From Ficedula albicollis (Eukaryota > Chordata > Aves > Passeriformes > Muscicapidae), in assembly GCF_000247815.1 (NCBI RefSeq), contig NC_021673.1:104263363-104327362 (forward strand): a stretch of 64,000 bases of DNA, given 5' to 3'. Both the position numbers and the translations under genes were made by a program. This document shows positions 12,880 to 26,339 of the stretch, piece by piece. Positions within the stretch are counted from its first letter, which is position 1. Every line of letters begins with the position of its first letter. The notes below the pieces were generated by a model. The model saw only the letters and a list, made by a program, of their open reading frames with translations, did not search any database and had not been told where the DNA came from.

Positions 12880-14360
12880 CATTTTGTTTGTGAGCCTCAG
12901 CCCTGTGTTTTCTGTTTCAGCACATATCAGTTTCTCTTCAGTACCAGCTCAGCTCTGACATTTTGGGAGTCTGTGGCCACTGAAATGCTAAGCGTCGTGA
13001 CGCTTTTCAAACAACCGCAGCATTATCTACACTACGCTCTATTTTCAAGCTTGTGGCAGATATTCTCAGCACTGACTCAGTCGTGAAGTCCCTCGCATTT
13101 TCAGGAAAAAAATGCTAAGATTATACTATCCTTTGGGACTGTGTATTCTGCCTACATAATATACATCTATTTTGTAAGCAGCTTAGGGTAGGGACCATGT
13201 ATTATATAAAGTTGAGGGTATAGCCAATGCCCTTATTTAGTAATAACCCATGCTTCCACTCCTTCTGACTGCAGTGCCTGGTGGCAGACTGGGATTTGTT
13301 TGTGAGGAGATGAGTGGTAGCACAATAACATCTACTAAAATGCACTTGTTATTCCTGCCTTTCCCATTCAAAGATGAAGACAGGCGAGCAGCCAGCGGCA
13401 TAACCCCGGTAATTGATATGCGTAAGAGGCTCCTGGATCCTACCCATGCCATTCCAGCTTCTACCTCCCCAGGAAGAAATGTGATGGAGACAGCAGCATT
13501 ATCCTCAGGAGGGTACCACTGCTCCCTTCCTTCCCTGTCTCCCTCGCACTCTCCCCTGGGCTCTCAGAGAAACATGTTGCCTTTGAAACTCATGTGCCAG
13601 GATATTATTCAAAGATTTATGGCTCCTGATTCCTGCTACAGTCCGCTTTTGCTGCTTTGTTTACTTGGCAGGGTGAGGGAGGGAGGAGGGAACTGGATTA
13701 GCCTCAAAACCCCACAACAAAAGGCAGAAAAGCGCTGCTTTAGGCATTTAATAATCCGCATTTCTAGAGAATTACTGAATATGCTGGAATTATCTCTCAA
13801 AAATCTGGTGTATTTTAAAAGAGTTATTCATAGCACTTAAGAAACACTTCACATTAAAATAGATTTGAAATCAAACAGGAGTTTTGTTCTGTTCTGGTAA
13901 CCACTGTCACATACCATAAGAAAATAGCAAAACCAAATGTTTTTATTTACTTTACCTCTAGAAGCATAAACATTACACTGATAAAAATAATCAGAACCAC
14001 TGAGATCCGAGTACTGGGAAAAAGAAAGGCAAACAATTCAGGTTTTTGGTCAAGTGAACAATTTTCTTCCCATTTGTAAAGACTTTTACAGCTGAGAGGG
14101 GACTACAGTATTTCCCTGAACATCATGTGGGGAGAGGACTGGAGTAGGAAGAAAATGACCTAGTCTTTGCCCAGGCTATTGGACAGATACCACGCAATGG
14201 CTCAAAATGCTAATTTGCTTAATTGCATTAGTCCACTCCCCTCCTGTTATGGGAATTCAAGCTTCAATGGCAAATTCAACCTCCTAATGAGATTATGGTG
14301 CCGTTCCCAATATGAGGCTGTGGGGTGGCAAAGGAGCCACACGTTTCCGTGGTGACTGGC
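12880..14360. other. Candidate conserved noncoding block
   Basis: Repeat-free sequence of balanced composition with clusters of possible regulatory motifs, including homeodomain-like GCTAATTTGC and TTAATTGCATTAG near 14207-14231 and CTAATGAGATTATGG near 14283. A 196-codon + strand frame at 13250-13840 looks like chance. The suggestion of conservation is an impression of sequence texture, not an alignment. Confidence 0.25.
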
Positions 14361-17300
14361 TGAGTGGTTAACCCTGGTAAGATGGGGTGGAGGGGAGAAT
14401 CAGCCTGAGTGACAGCGCTTCATCCTTTAAACTTCAGCTCATGGCTGAGCAAAGCAGAAATAGTGCCAAGCAACGACCATGGGGAAATTACCTTTGTTTT
14501 AATCTTTGTCTCCTCCAGCTGATGTCAGTAGAAGGGGACAAGACAAAGGACCTCAAGCTGTGGTAAAGATCATTAAAACAGAAGAATATAAAGCCATGGA
14601 CATGCCTGTGCCATCTATTAAATATTAATATCAGTTGAATGCAGATATTTTCTTTGCTATGCTGTTTGATACCACCATTATCATGATATCTTTAATCCAT
14701 TTCATGTAGTTTTATTCCTTTTTTAAGCTCCTTTGTAATGAAGGTGCCTTTTACTCAGCTCCACCAGCTAATCAGATTGCTTTCCCTTCATTACTCACAT
14801 TGAGCTTTTAAAGCCTGAAGCCTAAGCTAACTGGAATATATGGTCACGATTTAAGTAATGTGGAAGAGCTGAAACTGCGCCAGAAACACAGCACATAGCT
14901 ATGTTTTTATTGCCTTCATATTAAGAGCAGGTGAGATGCTTTTGAATCAGGCACTGTTCCATCAAAAACATGCCCACTTACTGTACAGGAGTATAACAGA
15001 TGTGTTTGTCACTCACATATTTCAGTGGAGACAGCTAATAGCCTTTTTTGTCATTTATCCAATAAATTTTGTGAAGACAAATGCAGGGCAATGTTAAAGA
15101 GATCACGTCTGTGAATGGAGAACAACAATAATTTTTTGGGAGTACATTATTTTTCCCCAAGGCAAGGATATTTCTGAGTCAGAGGACAATGCTGCCCACA
15201 TGCAATTAAGGAGTTTATAACCCACACACACGGATCCCCCGAGCCCAGTTTAGTTCACAGCAGTGCAAACCCAGAGAATTTCCATAGTGGTCAGTAAAGT
15301 TAAGCTGTTGTCAAAAACATCCATAAAGGCAAAATTGTTACCTCTTTGCACAAACCTGTGTTATGAGAGAAAAGATTGGAGGTGCAGGCCTGTGGGCAAG
15401 CCTGAATGAAGGGATTCAAGGGCTAGATGAATTAAAAAATGATAAAAAACTTACTCTGACCACCAAGCACCACTGGTGTGTGATTTGCCTCTCTGGTATG
15501 CGGCTGCTGCCCGGGAGTGTGGTGGTGGGGAACAGCAACCTGGTGCAAGGGCAAGAAGAAAAGGAGATACCATTACTATGTGACACCACCAGCAGCAACT
15601 CCTAATTCCTCTACGCTCTAATTTAGTACAACTGAGAGTGTCGTCAATTGCCGAAATCTTTTCACTATTTTTAAACCTCAGGGAGCAAATGGAAATCACA
15701 TTTTAACGACGGAAACTTAATTAGGGTTTTTGAGTAGTCATTTACCAAAGGAGAAGTGACAAGGGCAGCTCTGCATTCCTTACCTCTCCTCTGGGAAGGT
15801 TTCTGATGTCTGCTGCTGATCCACCCTGCGTTTCTTTTATTGTGGATTTGCCTGTGATGGCTCCCGGCAGATCAGTTTGATGTAGCTGGTCACCAGGGTT
15901 AAAATGGAAGAATCAATAAGTTTTTCAGTTTGCATTTTTGTTTTCCTCAGCACTTTTAGGAAAGCCAGTAATTCTCATAATGACATCCTGACCTTGATTC
16001 CCAAGATCATCTATTTTTGAAGATACCTACGCTGTAATCAAAGCTGCCATTACAGCATTGCTAGTTACACGTGTAGCTGCTTTCATCTAGCTAGGCCCAG
16101 ATTAAAGGTTCCTGCAACATTTAGGCTGCTGAAGCCAATGGCAGGAAGGCTGCTGCAGCAGCGGAGCCCATACAGCCCCACACATCCACTAGTGAGGACC
16201 AAGAGCTTGGTGGCCCTTCCCATGCAGCTCCTGCATCTATGGCTCTGCTGGAGTCACACTTTTGCCTCCTAGAAATACCTTATTAGCCCCATCACGATCA
16301 GCTGTCTGCAGTTAGTTCTTTAAAACATGACCTTCTGCAGTCCTTCAGCCCAAGTATTTCTTAAGTGCATGGACAATTTTGCTCATTAAGTTCTCACAGC
16401 CCATGTGGGGTGAGAGCAGCAGCTACTGTTGTGGCTGTGACACACATCTGCAGCTCCTCCTCTTCATCTCTGGATTTTTTTTCTGAACATTTTTTTTTGT
16501 CTTGGTTTTCTTCAAGTTTGTTGTTTCCTGTTGCTCTAGGATAAGTGGTTCTGGTGTACTTCTGAAAGTTCAGCAGGATCAGTAAATCAGCAGTTTAAGA
16601 GGCTGAGAGGTTGGGAAGAAGGCAAGACAATCACAGCACCTTTACAAGGTATTTAACACATAATAAAATACAATCAAATATTTTGATAAATAAATTAGGA
16701 GCCTAATCTCTCTCTTGGCTTTCCTAACAGTGACAGAGATGGCTCGCCCTGATTCCACTTGCTGGAGGAATCTAATTTAAGAATCCAGATTTAGATGAGT
16801 TAGTACATGATGTGATGACTCCTTCCCACTCCTGTTCATTTTTCCACTGCTCACACGGGTAGAAAATTCAGATGTATGTTACTATTTTATTTTTTTTTAG
16901 CCATGTGATGTGACCCCTTATTGTTAATGAGAAGAGATTAACCTTTTGAAATGTGAGGATGAAATTACACTCTTTTCAGGACTAAAGCCACAAGCTAATA
17001 TAATAATGCAGAGCCTAGGAAAAAGCTATGGAGACACCCAAATCTCAGATCTGAAATTTGTTCCTATAATGAGAAAAACAGAACATTTATTAAATGGTTA
17101 TTTAAACAGGCTCAGGGTCACAATCCCAACCAACTCTGCTTTGGCCAGGAATAAAGAATAGTTAAGAGAAAAAGGATGCAAACCCAGACCTCCACCCACA
17201 GTTTCAGAGGGAGAAAAAAATCATCTTCCAGATGGGTTTTGCCATTGACTAATCATGCAACAGCAAGAATTTTTATTAGCATTAAGAGGCCTAGGAACTA

Positions 17301-17847
17301 AAATGATCTCTTAAAATACAGCCCCAACACTGTCTGGAACTGAATTCTGGGTGTGTAATATGCACTCACAACAGACTTTGGCTGCACCATGCTTTGAACA
17401 CAGCTGCGAGCACTCATGTAGTTATTCCCTTAGAAACATCTGTCTTGGTTATGGAAATATTAGGAAATATGGTTCTGGAAATCCCTAAGAAATAAGTACT
17501 AGTCCTTATAAGAGATCACTCTCATCTGACTGTGGAATATAGCAAATATTATGTGGAAATTAGAAAAAAAAAAAAGGTACGGAGGCAAAGAAATACCAGG
17601 ATATACCTTTGTTACGCTGCATTACCATGAAATATAAACATATGTGAGAAAATGCTCTCATGATTCCAATTCAGAATTTGAGGGATTCTTAAATTGCATC
17701 TCCATCAGAGGTGAGATGTCAAGGGCACCTCTCTTTTCAATGCCAGCAATGTTTTCAGACTACCTGACATATGCTTGGGTGCTTGTGTATCCAGAGGGGA
17801 GGAAGAAAAGGGTATAATGCAATGGGCATTAAGCAGGTCCATCCAAT

Positions 17848-18397
17848 TGTTGTGGTTTACCCCCAGCTGGCAACCAAGCACCACACAGCCCCTCAGTCAC
17901 TGCCTGCCCAGCTACCAGTGGGGTGGGGGAGACATTAGGAAGACTTAGACTCATAGGTAGTGATAAAGACAGTTTAATGGGACAGAAAAGGAAGAAAGAA
18001 AGGAAGAAAGCAATAATAATAATGATAAAAGAATTTGAATATACAAATCAAGAGTTGCACAATGTGATAGCTCACCACCAACTGGTACTGGTCAGTGCCT
18101 GAATGGTGGCCCCCAGCCAGCTCCCCCCCCAGTTCCTATACAGAACATGATGCCATATGGTATGGGACATCCCTTGGGTCAGTTGGGGTCAGCTGTCCAA
18201 GCTTTGTCCCCTCCCAGCCTGTGCCTCTCCAGCCTTCTCACTGTCCAGCACAAGAAGCTGAAAAGTGCTGTAAATTGTTCAGCAACAATTGGAAACATCA
18301 GTGTATTTTCAACATTACTCTCATATTAAATCCAAAACAGAGCACTGTACCAGTTACTAGGAAGAAAATTAACTTTGTCCCAGCTGAAATCAGGACA
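17848..18397 (+). mobile_element. Solo LTR of an avian endogenous retrovirus
   Basis: About 550 bp beginning TGTTGTGGTTTA and ending in ...GGACA, recognisable as an avian ERV LTR. Landmarks in order are the CCCCAGCTGGCAACCAAGCA start, a GGGTGGGGGAGA block, GATAAAGACAGTTTAATGG, the GATGCCATATGGTATGGGA block, GTCAGTTGGGGTCAGCTGTC, and the final GAAGAAAATTAACTTTGTCC. No internal gag, pol or env sequence flanks it, so it is a solo LTR left by recombination. The middle (about 17985-18090) is replaced by short simple repeats (GGAAGAAAG, AATAAT), suggesting an internal deletion. No clear target-site duplication is seen and the exact family is uncertain. Confidence 0.8.
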
Positions 18398-20897
18398 GAA
18401 AATGCAGAAAATATATACCTACATTGATGTATCTCCCTTTTGGTTCTACTGTCTTGCATATCACTTGGAATGTCATGTCAAATATTGCAATGCTAGAAAA
18501 GGAGGTTTTGCAGCTGTAGTTGACATAGTTTCAACAAAAGCTGAGGGCTGAAGTTTTCTGTCCACCACAAAAGTAGCCTGACTCATATATTTCAGTAACA
18601 AAGTAGATACAGACCGTTTCTAGCTGAAAGATGCTTTCACTCATATGCTAATGATTTTGTTGGCAGGATCAAGACTATGCTTTTTAATACTATCAACATT
18701 TGTTTCAGTTTCTCTCCTCCATTTCAGCCTGTCTTCTTCCCTCCTTCCTTATTTCCATTCCTTCTAATTCTTCTGCTCCCATTGCAGCAGTGCTCTGGAG
18801 GCTCCTGTCCTGTAGGTCCTTGTGTTTCACGTGACAGCTCCTTGGATCCTGATCCAAGGGTCTGAGCCCTGCTTGCTGGGGCTGCCAGAGGGGTGCTGGT
18901 GTGCCACTGGCACAGGGCTCAGCCAGTTCCCTTCTGACTGGCAAGAGGCTGCTTTGATGGCTCATCTGGGCACACCAGGAGCTCAGCTTGGCTCAGCTAG
19001 CACTGACAAGGCAGGCACTTCCCCCTTAAATCTGACAGCCTGACAATACAGGTTTAATACTAAGGAGGGAAATTTACTCATTAATATTTGCTTGACTAGT
19101 CTTAAGTCTTCTTCCTTCTCTCTTCCACTTTCAATTCACCCATGCAAATCCAACCTACATTTTCTCTTTGTTTTTCTCCACAAACACTCCTTCAACTCTC
19201 TTCCCTAAAGAAGCAGTGTCCAGGCACACAGAATGGTTGAAGCCCTAAGTGGTTACTGAGCTCCTGAGCCCTCACTAACACAGCTTTGTATGGGGTAAAA
19301 TGAGACAGAGAGGGACATGATGGGTCATACACTGAGGAGAGAGGTCAAGGTGCCAGCCATGGCTGAGGAGCTTTTAAGGATGGGGCTGTCCAGATGTGCT
19401 ATGGTTGCAGTGTGCCAGAGGAGGAAGGACACAGGCCCATCTTTGCTGAAGCTCCTCACAGGAGATTGAGGGGATCTAAGGAAAGAAGGAAAGTGTAAGG
19501 CACTGAATGGCCCAAGAGAGGCAGGACAGATCTGACTCCCAGCTGAGTTACTACCTGGTATGCAGCACTTGAGACATGAGGTTTGGCTGTCCAACACACC
19601 CACCCACATTTGCATTCTACCTCTTATTAATGCTAATCACTTATGTTTTGCTATAAGAGGGAGATTTGGGCCTTAAAAGGCACACTGCTTTCAGAAAACT
19701 ATTTATTGCAGCATAACCTCCTCCTCTTGTCATGGTAGAGCTTGGACAAGTTAGACTTTCTCTGAAACCACTGACTTGCTAAATTATTAAAAAAAGCTGA
19801 AACATACAAAAGAGCTCCATATTAATTCAATAGGAATTCAGTTTCTAGATGGCAGCTGACTAGAACTGGATGACTGATTCAACTGAAGAACCATGATGCC
19901 TGTTGATCAAACTGTTAACTGATGTACTGTAGGGACTACTTTTTCACCTACCCAGAGATGGGCAGGCACATGCAGGCTAATGTCTAATTTTAATTTAGAC
20001 CCCTTCATTAGACAAACCTCTCTTTTTTGTTGTTTTTGTCTCTCAAACACAGATATTTCTTTACTTAGAGCTGTGCAGTGCATAGCAAAAATTGATCTTA
20101 TTGCAGAAAAACTAAGTTCACTTTTTATCACTGGCCACATTTAATGCTGTGTCCATTAAGGGGGAAAAGAGAAGCTGAACTGCCCTGAATAGCTCTCTTC
20201 CATCCTCCTTTGAGTTTCATTATCAATGATATTTTCTATTTCAGCAGACACCTAAACTTTCCATATGAGCTTCCAGCACAGCCTGGCACAACAGCCACTA
20301 TTTGAAACTCTCTTATACAAATACATTTTATCCATAGTTTTTATCTTATGACCCAGGAAGACATAAAACTCAATTTACTCATTAACCTTAGCTTTCTGAA
20401 ACTGCAATTACTGCCCTGTGCACAGTCAGTAATTGAATTGAAAAGAGGTAGCATGCAAATGCCAGCCAGTGCTAGCTACTGCTAAATAGATAATCCTGCA
20501 TGCTCACTAAAATTGCATGTGGCACACGGACAGCAGGTAGAAAAGCAGAGTGCTAGAAAGGAAAATGCACAAAGTAGCATTTGCAGGGATTAAGGAGACG
20601 CAAAAGACCAGACTCACAGGAAACCACTCAGTGGGAATAAACACAACACTATATTAGCTTAGGTTTATGATTACAGTTAATAGCATGCAGTTATTACTTT
20701 TGCATTGAAAACCATTTTCTGAGTGGATGGTTTCACCACAGAATCAGATCTTTTCTCCCTGCCTTTTGTAATTCAAGATGTTGGCTAGCATTTTATAGAG
20801 CAGTATCTCCTGCCCCAGCTGTCACGAAAGAGATCGAGACATTACAAATAAGGACTGGCCCAACAGAATGAGATTCAACTTGAAGTGTGCTTGTCTT

Positions 20898-20981
20898 TCA
20901 ACATTGTTGCTTTCCATCTTTTTCCTCCCACTGAAGCATTCAACATTGTTGCTTTCCATCTTTTTCCTCCCATTGAAGCAT
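20898..20981. repeat. 42-bp tandem duplication
   Basis: Copies 20898-20939 and 20940-20981 with one substitution (CCCACTGAAG against CCCATTGAAG). It is joined end to end with a second, different duplication at 20979-21086. Confidence 0.93.
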
Positions 20982-21086
20982 GAGTGTATGCTTATCCAGG
21001 CTTGCAGACAGTGCTTTTCCACTTTCCAGCTTCATGAGTGTATGCTTATCCAGGCTTGCAGACAGCGCTTTTCCATTTTCCAGCTT
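20979..21086. repeat. 54-bp tandem duplication
   Basis: Copies 20979-21032 and 21033-21086 with two substitutions (ACAGTGCTT against ACAGCGCTT, CCACTTTCC against CCATTTTCC). It directly follows the 42-bp pair, giving an AABB structure. Confidence 0.93.
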
Positions 21087-22707
21087 GATCTATGAGTAGA
21101 TGACCCAGGTCTCTTCCAGCTACATTTCATATCTCTTCATGGCCCATGCAGAAGTATCTCACTGGTTGCCTGAGTGCATTTATCATGAAACCTCATATCC
21201 CTCCCACAATTCACATGTTTTGTTCAGCTTCCTGGTTCCTGTCCTAATTTCTTAATTTCTTCCTTTGATACTGGGAAATGCTCCAGTTAGTAAAAAATGC
21301 CACTTAAAAGCTTGAGTCACCATGGTTCTGAACCCATACAAGGCTACATACTTTCTTTTTTTTTCTAGTGACCAGACAGCTACTCCCCATTCTATGCACT
21401 TTCACTGATTTTAATCACATGATGTAAAAGTTTTTATAGAGACAACGGTGACAGCTGGTTACTCTACAATGAAAGATGTATTCAGGACTCACACATGCAG
21501 CAGTCAGTGCAATTATATAGAAATAACAGCAAGGCCTTCAAAGTGGGAATACTGGATGTGGTCTAGACAAATACAGGCCTGGGTTGTTAAGAGGGGGCTT
21601 GGAATCACACTAAGGATGCAAATACTCATCAATGGTAAATTAAAGATACTCACAACTTGGAGCTGGGCAAAACTAGTGTTGGGAGCAAAAGAGAGAAAGC
21701 ATTATCCAATACATGTAAAATGCACTGTATACTGTAAATGCAGATGAGATGCACTTGCAGACCAGTGAAAAATAAGCAAGGTCCATTACAGTATCAGCAA
21801 ACATGAAAGCAGCCCCAAGTAGAACCTAGAGTGAGGAAGAAGTTGCCAAAATCACATTCCTCTTGGCCAGGAAAAGGAGGAAACCCAGTCATCAACACCA
21901 CACCCCACTCAGTGTGTGTGCATGTACTTGTGTGCATTTCTCTGCAACAGTTTAAACTGATTGTTTTTCATACAGTCAGAAGTATTAATTTAGTTGGATA
22001 ATAGGGACAGTGAAATTTAGTAACTGGAGTAAAATCTTAGTAACTGTTTATTGCATTTTATTTAAGCCTACAAAAATGTCAGTTACATGAAAATTAAATT
22101 CTTGGCTTTTCAAATAAAGCATATCCCCATTTTTGCTTATAACAAGACTTTGAGAATAACAAACTGATTTCAATTAAGATGTATTCTGTTGGCAGTTTAA
22201 GTAATCCTTGTCTGGATGCACAGAGTTCACAAAAATCTACAAAAGGGAGTTATTTTGATACAGATCTATATCCAGCACCAGTGGTGCTGGATGTTAAATG
22301 TAACCAAGCTTAAACTTTTAAATGTGTCAATGTGAAGATGTTCAAAGCTTTTGAACTGCTTTTAATCTGAACATAAGGTGACAGAAATAGTGTAACTTGC
22401 CTGTGCTTTCTTTGGAGTGGTGACCATAGATGTCTTGTACAAAAATCAGCCGTTTTTCCTTCCCTCCCACACACATTCCACTGAGAAGAATTCTCTAAGG
22501 GACACCAGAGTGACATCGATCTAGGACAGCTGATAGACACTGTAATCAAAGAATATAAGTCATGTAGAAAAATAATATTGGGGATCTAAGAATATCTGCT
22601 ATATCCAGAATGCATGAAAAGGGAGATCTGCTTGATTTAATTTACCACAAACCATTCTACACCTCTCTTGCTGAAGGCTCTTAGAGATACTAAGATGCCA
22701 TAGAACA

Positions 22708-22841
22708 AAAGTCCTCTTCTGGATAAATTGTTGATTAAATGATAAAAAGGTATTGTGAAGACTGATGTTAAAACAAAGTCCTCTTCTGGATAAATTGTTG
22801 ATTAAAGGATAAAAAGGTATTGTGAAGAGTGATGTTAAAAT
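22708..22841. repeat. 67-bp tandem duplication
   Basis: Copies 22708-22774 and 22775-22841 with differences ATTAAATGAT against ATTAAAGGAT and AGACTGATG against AGAGTGATG. Confidence 0.93.
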
Positions 22842-24821
22842 AACATTTTTGAATGCAGTTCTGGCCCTCTTGAAAAGAGATGATAAAAGAAAAGATGTAC
22901 AGAAGAGTGCTGTAAGGATGTCTAAAGGTACGAAATGCCTTCAATAACAGGAACAACTGAAGATAACAGGACTTGCCAAGACTGCAAAGGATATGACTGA
23001 TGGAAACACTTGATATAAAATCTTAAAATTATGGGAAGTTATTTTACCAAAGAAATGGTAGAAAGGAAACAATTGTTCAACTGTTTGTTCCTGTAAGAGA
23101 ATGCTGGGGGATGAAACAAATCAGCAGATGATAAATTGAAAGTTTAAAAGGCTCTTTTTTCCCATAGTCTATTTTTATGATGTAGCAATTACCACCACAG
23201 TATATTGAAGATATCAATAATCCACATGGGTCTAAAAAAATGCAAGCAATTGGCCAAATCGTTGAGAAAAAAGAATCCATTTCGCTATTATGATTCATCA
23301 GCTCAGGGACAGCAGAAGTTTACCATCAAGACTTCCTGCCCAGCAGGGGAACAACTTTATTTTCTGTAAATCCTTGTCTATTTTAGGATTGCAGTGGGGA
23401 AAAAGCCACCGTTTAATGTTTTTCTATAACACAGGGGATTAAGTTAATGAGGCTTGAGCAGCCCCTTCCATTTATCTGTTCTTAAAAATCAAAACTGCAC
23501 TGGAGCAAAGAAAGCAATGCCCTTATACAGAGGTCATCGCTGGCTGCAAACTGAAGTTCTGGTCTCCTCTTCCTTCCAGTGGTTATTGGAGCCCTTTGGA
23601 TTTTGTCCTTCCCCCTGACATGCCACTAAAACCCCGTTAGGGGCAGCTGCAGCACCCTGCAAGAAGGACTACAGTCAGAAGCCTGGAGCATAAAGTAATT
23701 TTATAATTTGGCAGTTAACACATTTTGGCTTCTTTCCCTCTACTGCCTTCCACTACTGCTTCCCCTCTTTCCAGGCAAGCTTGGACAACTCCACAAAGCC
23801 TGTATTTACACGGCTACTGTGAATCTGCATCACTATCCCTGAGGAGAAAACCTGACTTCTTTCCTCAGTGCTGGCCAGCTTTTAGGGACCCAAACTGTTA
23901 CACCAGAAGGTGTCTGTGGGATTGTGTGCACTAACACACTCAGATACACACGGCAGATTTTATAATCCCTAAATACAGCATAAGGGAGCTTTAGAGAACA
24001 TGATAAGGAACTCTGGGTTAGAAGAAAGCATAACAACTTTAATCTAAACAAGCATCTTAATTCCCTCATCTCAACAAAAATCACAGCCAACACCAACCAG
24101 GATTGCTATTTTCCAAGCCAAAATCATCTTCAGGAAATAAAAATTAAAACTTTTAACTAGAATAAAACTAAATATTTCAGAACTATCTGCTAGGGTCTAC
24201 AGGAAGCTGGATTCTATTGCAAGGACTGGCACACGGCCAGACTGACGTAAAATTTTCTTTTAACAATATTGACCCTGTAATCATCTGTGACACAACAATA
24301 TCTTTGAGGAATAATTAATTGAAGCAGAACTCTGAAGTACCTAGCATTAAAATAAAAAGTTTCCCTTTACAACTTTAAGGGAAAACACCCTTGACAAGAG
24401 ACAGTTTACCAATATTTTGGCCTGAGTTTCACTCCAGACCATCTAATCAAGCACAGAGAACAGATTCCACAGGAAATTCTAAGAATAATAAAAAAAAAAA
24501 TATTATGAGTCCTGAGCAACAGCAAGATAATAAATCATACTGAGGGTGGAGTTTTAACATTTTGATTAATTTATTAGGCAATTAAGGCGGCACATCTGGA
24601 TATTTCCTGATTTTTGAATAAGTCTCTGGAGGGGATCCTCAAGAAGTACAACAAAACAGATTGTATCTGTCACGCAGTTAGCTAACTGGAAGTTAGCTAA
24701 GAACAGCTTTTCTATGCGAAAAGATACTTAAGAAAACACAGTTCTGCATACAGAAAATAAAGTGTCTTTCTAATACTTCAGCACTTCCTTCCTTGTAGCA
24801 AAACAACACACTGGTGTTTCT

Positions 24822-25150
24822 TTGGCTGCATTTCCAGCGCCCACAGCGTTGGAAAAGCAGGAGTTTTGGCGGAGAGGCGTTTCCTCGGGAGGAGGCAGGG
24901 AGGAGGAATTGCTCAGGCACCAGGACAGAACAGACTCCTCCACCGGCGGAGCTGCGCTGACCCCTAATGGGCGATCCCCAGCAGCGCTGCCCTGCCCGCA
25001 ATTCCCAGCCAAATTTCCAGCCGTGCCAGGAAACCTCACATGGACCGGCACGCCGCCTTTCAGCCCAGTACGAACTCTGACACCTCAGCTTTCCTCAGTT
25101 CACTGTGAACATATTCATCCCGCCTTCGTATCTGACCCTCGGAAATGTTC
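24822..25150. promoter_or_regulatory. Small CpG-rich patch in AT-rich intergenic DNA
   Basis: About 330 bp with raised GC and many CpG (CACCGGCGGAGCTGCGCTGA, GGACCGGCACGCCGCC), in otherwise AT-rich sequence. It is not one of the repeats I recognise. It could be a minor promoter, a noncoding-RNA first exon or an enhancer. A 117-codon frame spans it but has no recognisable content. Confidence 0.3.
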
Positions 25151-25404
25151 TAAGCCAGAAGGAAGAGGAAGGTGAACAGTGTTTAATGCACCCTTCTGGC
25201 ACCCAGCCAGGACAGAACAAAATCAACTCTTTAAAAACTAAAGCAAACTGGTTTTACATCCTTCAACAAGAAATAAAAACCATTAAGGACTAACATTTCT
25301 AACAGACCCATTTAAAAGGAATGTGTGCAATGAGCACAATCAAGAATCTGTATAAACGATGGTAATAATCTGAAAGGCACAGTTCAAATATCTGTGCCTT
25401 TTCT

Positions 25405-25538
25405 CCCCAAGGAATGACTCTAGCTGCCATCAGGAGAGTAATGAGACGTGTCCATCACAGGAAAAGGACTCTCCCAAGGAATGACTCTAGCTGCCATCAG
25501 GAGAGCAATGAGACGTGTCCATCAGAGGGAAAGGACTC
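25405..25538. repeat. 67-bp tandem duplication
   Basis: Copies 25405-25471 and 25472-25538 with a few substitutions (GAGAGTAATG against GAGAGCAATG, CATCACAGG against CATCAGAGG). Confidence 0.92.
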
Positions 25539-26339
25539 TGCTTCAGCAAAACTGCTACCATTTCCACCACTTATTTCATTTCTGAGTGAGAAACTGCCAG
25601 CACGAGAAGGGAGAATGAATCCACACTGGTTGGTGCAGTTTCTTTTTGTCCTTCACAGACTGCAGAGATGAACTCATGGGAATGAACTCCCAATACAGAA
25701 AAGTGACCAAGCTGGAAACAGGCTGCATTTCCCATTCCCTGTCTAGACAAGGGTTTTGTTCGTGTTCTTTTTTTTTTTACTAGTTTGGTTGCTCTGTTCC
25801 TCTTTTCCTATGCACCTTGCTTTCCTTCCTACCCCAGTAATGTACCTGCTGTAAGTCTTCCCAACTAGAGAGATTTTGGCGTGCAGAAGTAATGGCATGG
25901 AACAAAAAGGATCCCAGAACTAATGCCTGCACTGACACCCAGTAAAACAGGCCCGTTTAGAAAAATAGCATTAGTTTGTAGGAAAATTGCTGGCTTCCAA
26001 GGCTAACTGGATTAACTAAAAATCCTTGCCTAAGTCAAAAAGACTCACCAAATTTCAAATCCTTCTTAAAACTAGCACTCAAAGTAATGATGATTTTACG
26101 GTATCACTTTCACAAACAACGATAAAAGGCAAACCAATTCAGGTAAACCCTTTGCCGTCAGAAATTCCTGCTCCAGTGTGGCAACATAAATAACAGATTA
26201 AATTAAATTACATTAATCTCTGGTTAACAGAATCCCTTGGGAGACAGTCTTGAAGGGCAAAGGAATCTAAGAAGGCTGGACATGAATCTACTTTTCTAAG
26301 AAGGAAGTCTTAAAGCTGCAGTAGCAGGCCATCCCCTTG

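Larger units (their letters stand above)
1833..17847. other. Intergenic region, no gene supported
   Basis: AT-rich noncoding DNA containing the duplications and TG microsatellite listed separately, T runs near 2247 and 4569, and the candidate conserved block at 12.9-14.4 kb. Reading frames are short and show no domain. Confidence 0.6.
18398..26339. other. Intergenic region, no gene supported
   Basis: AT-rich noncoding DNA between the solo LTR and the CR1 remnant, with the duplications at 20.9-21.1, 22.7-22.8 and 25.4-25.5 kb and the small CpG patch near 25 kb. Nothing else recognisable. Confidence 0.6.

Noticed and set aside
13250..13840. 196-codon plus-strand open frame
   Set aside because: No recognisable domain, unremarkable start context and no splice partners; more likely chance or part of a conserved noncoding block.
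17848..18397. A complete provirus
   Set aside because: Only one LTR is present and no gag, pol or env sequence lies on either side.
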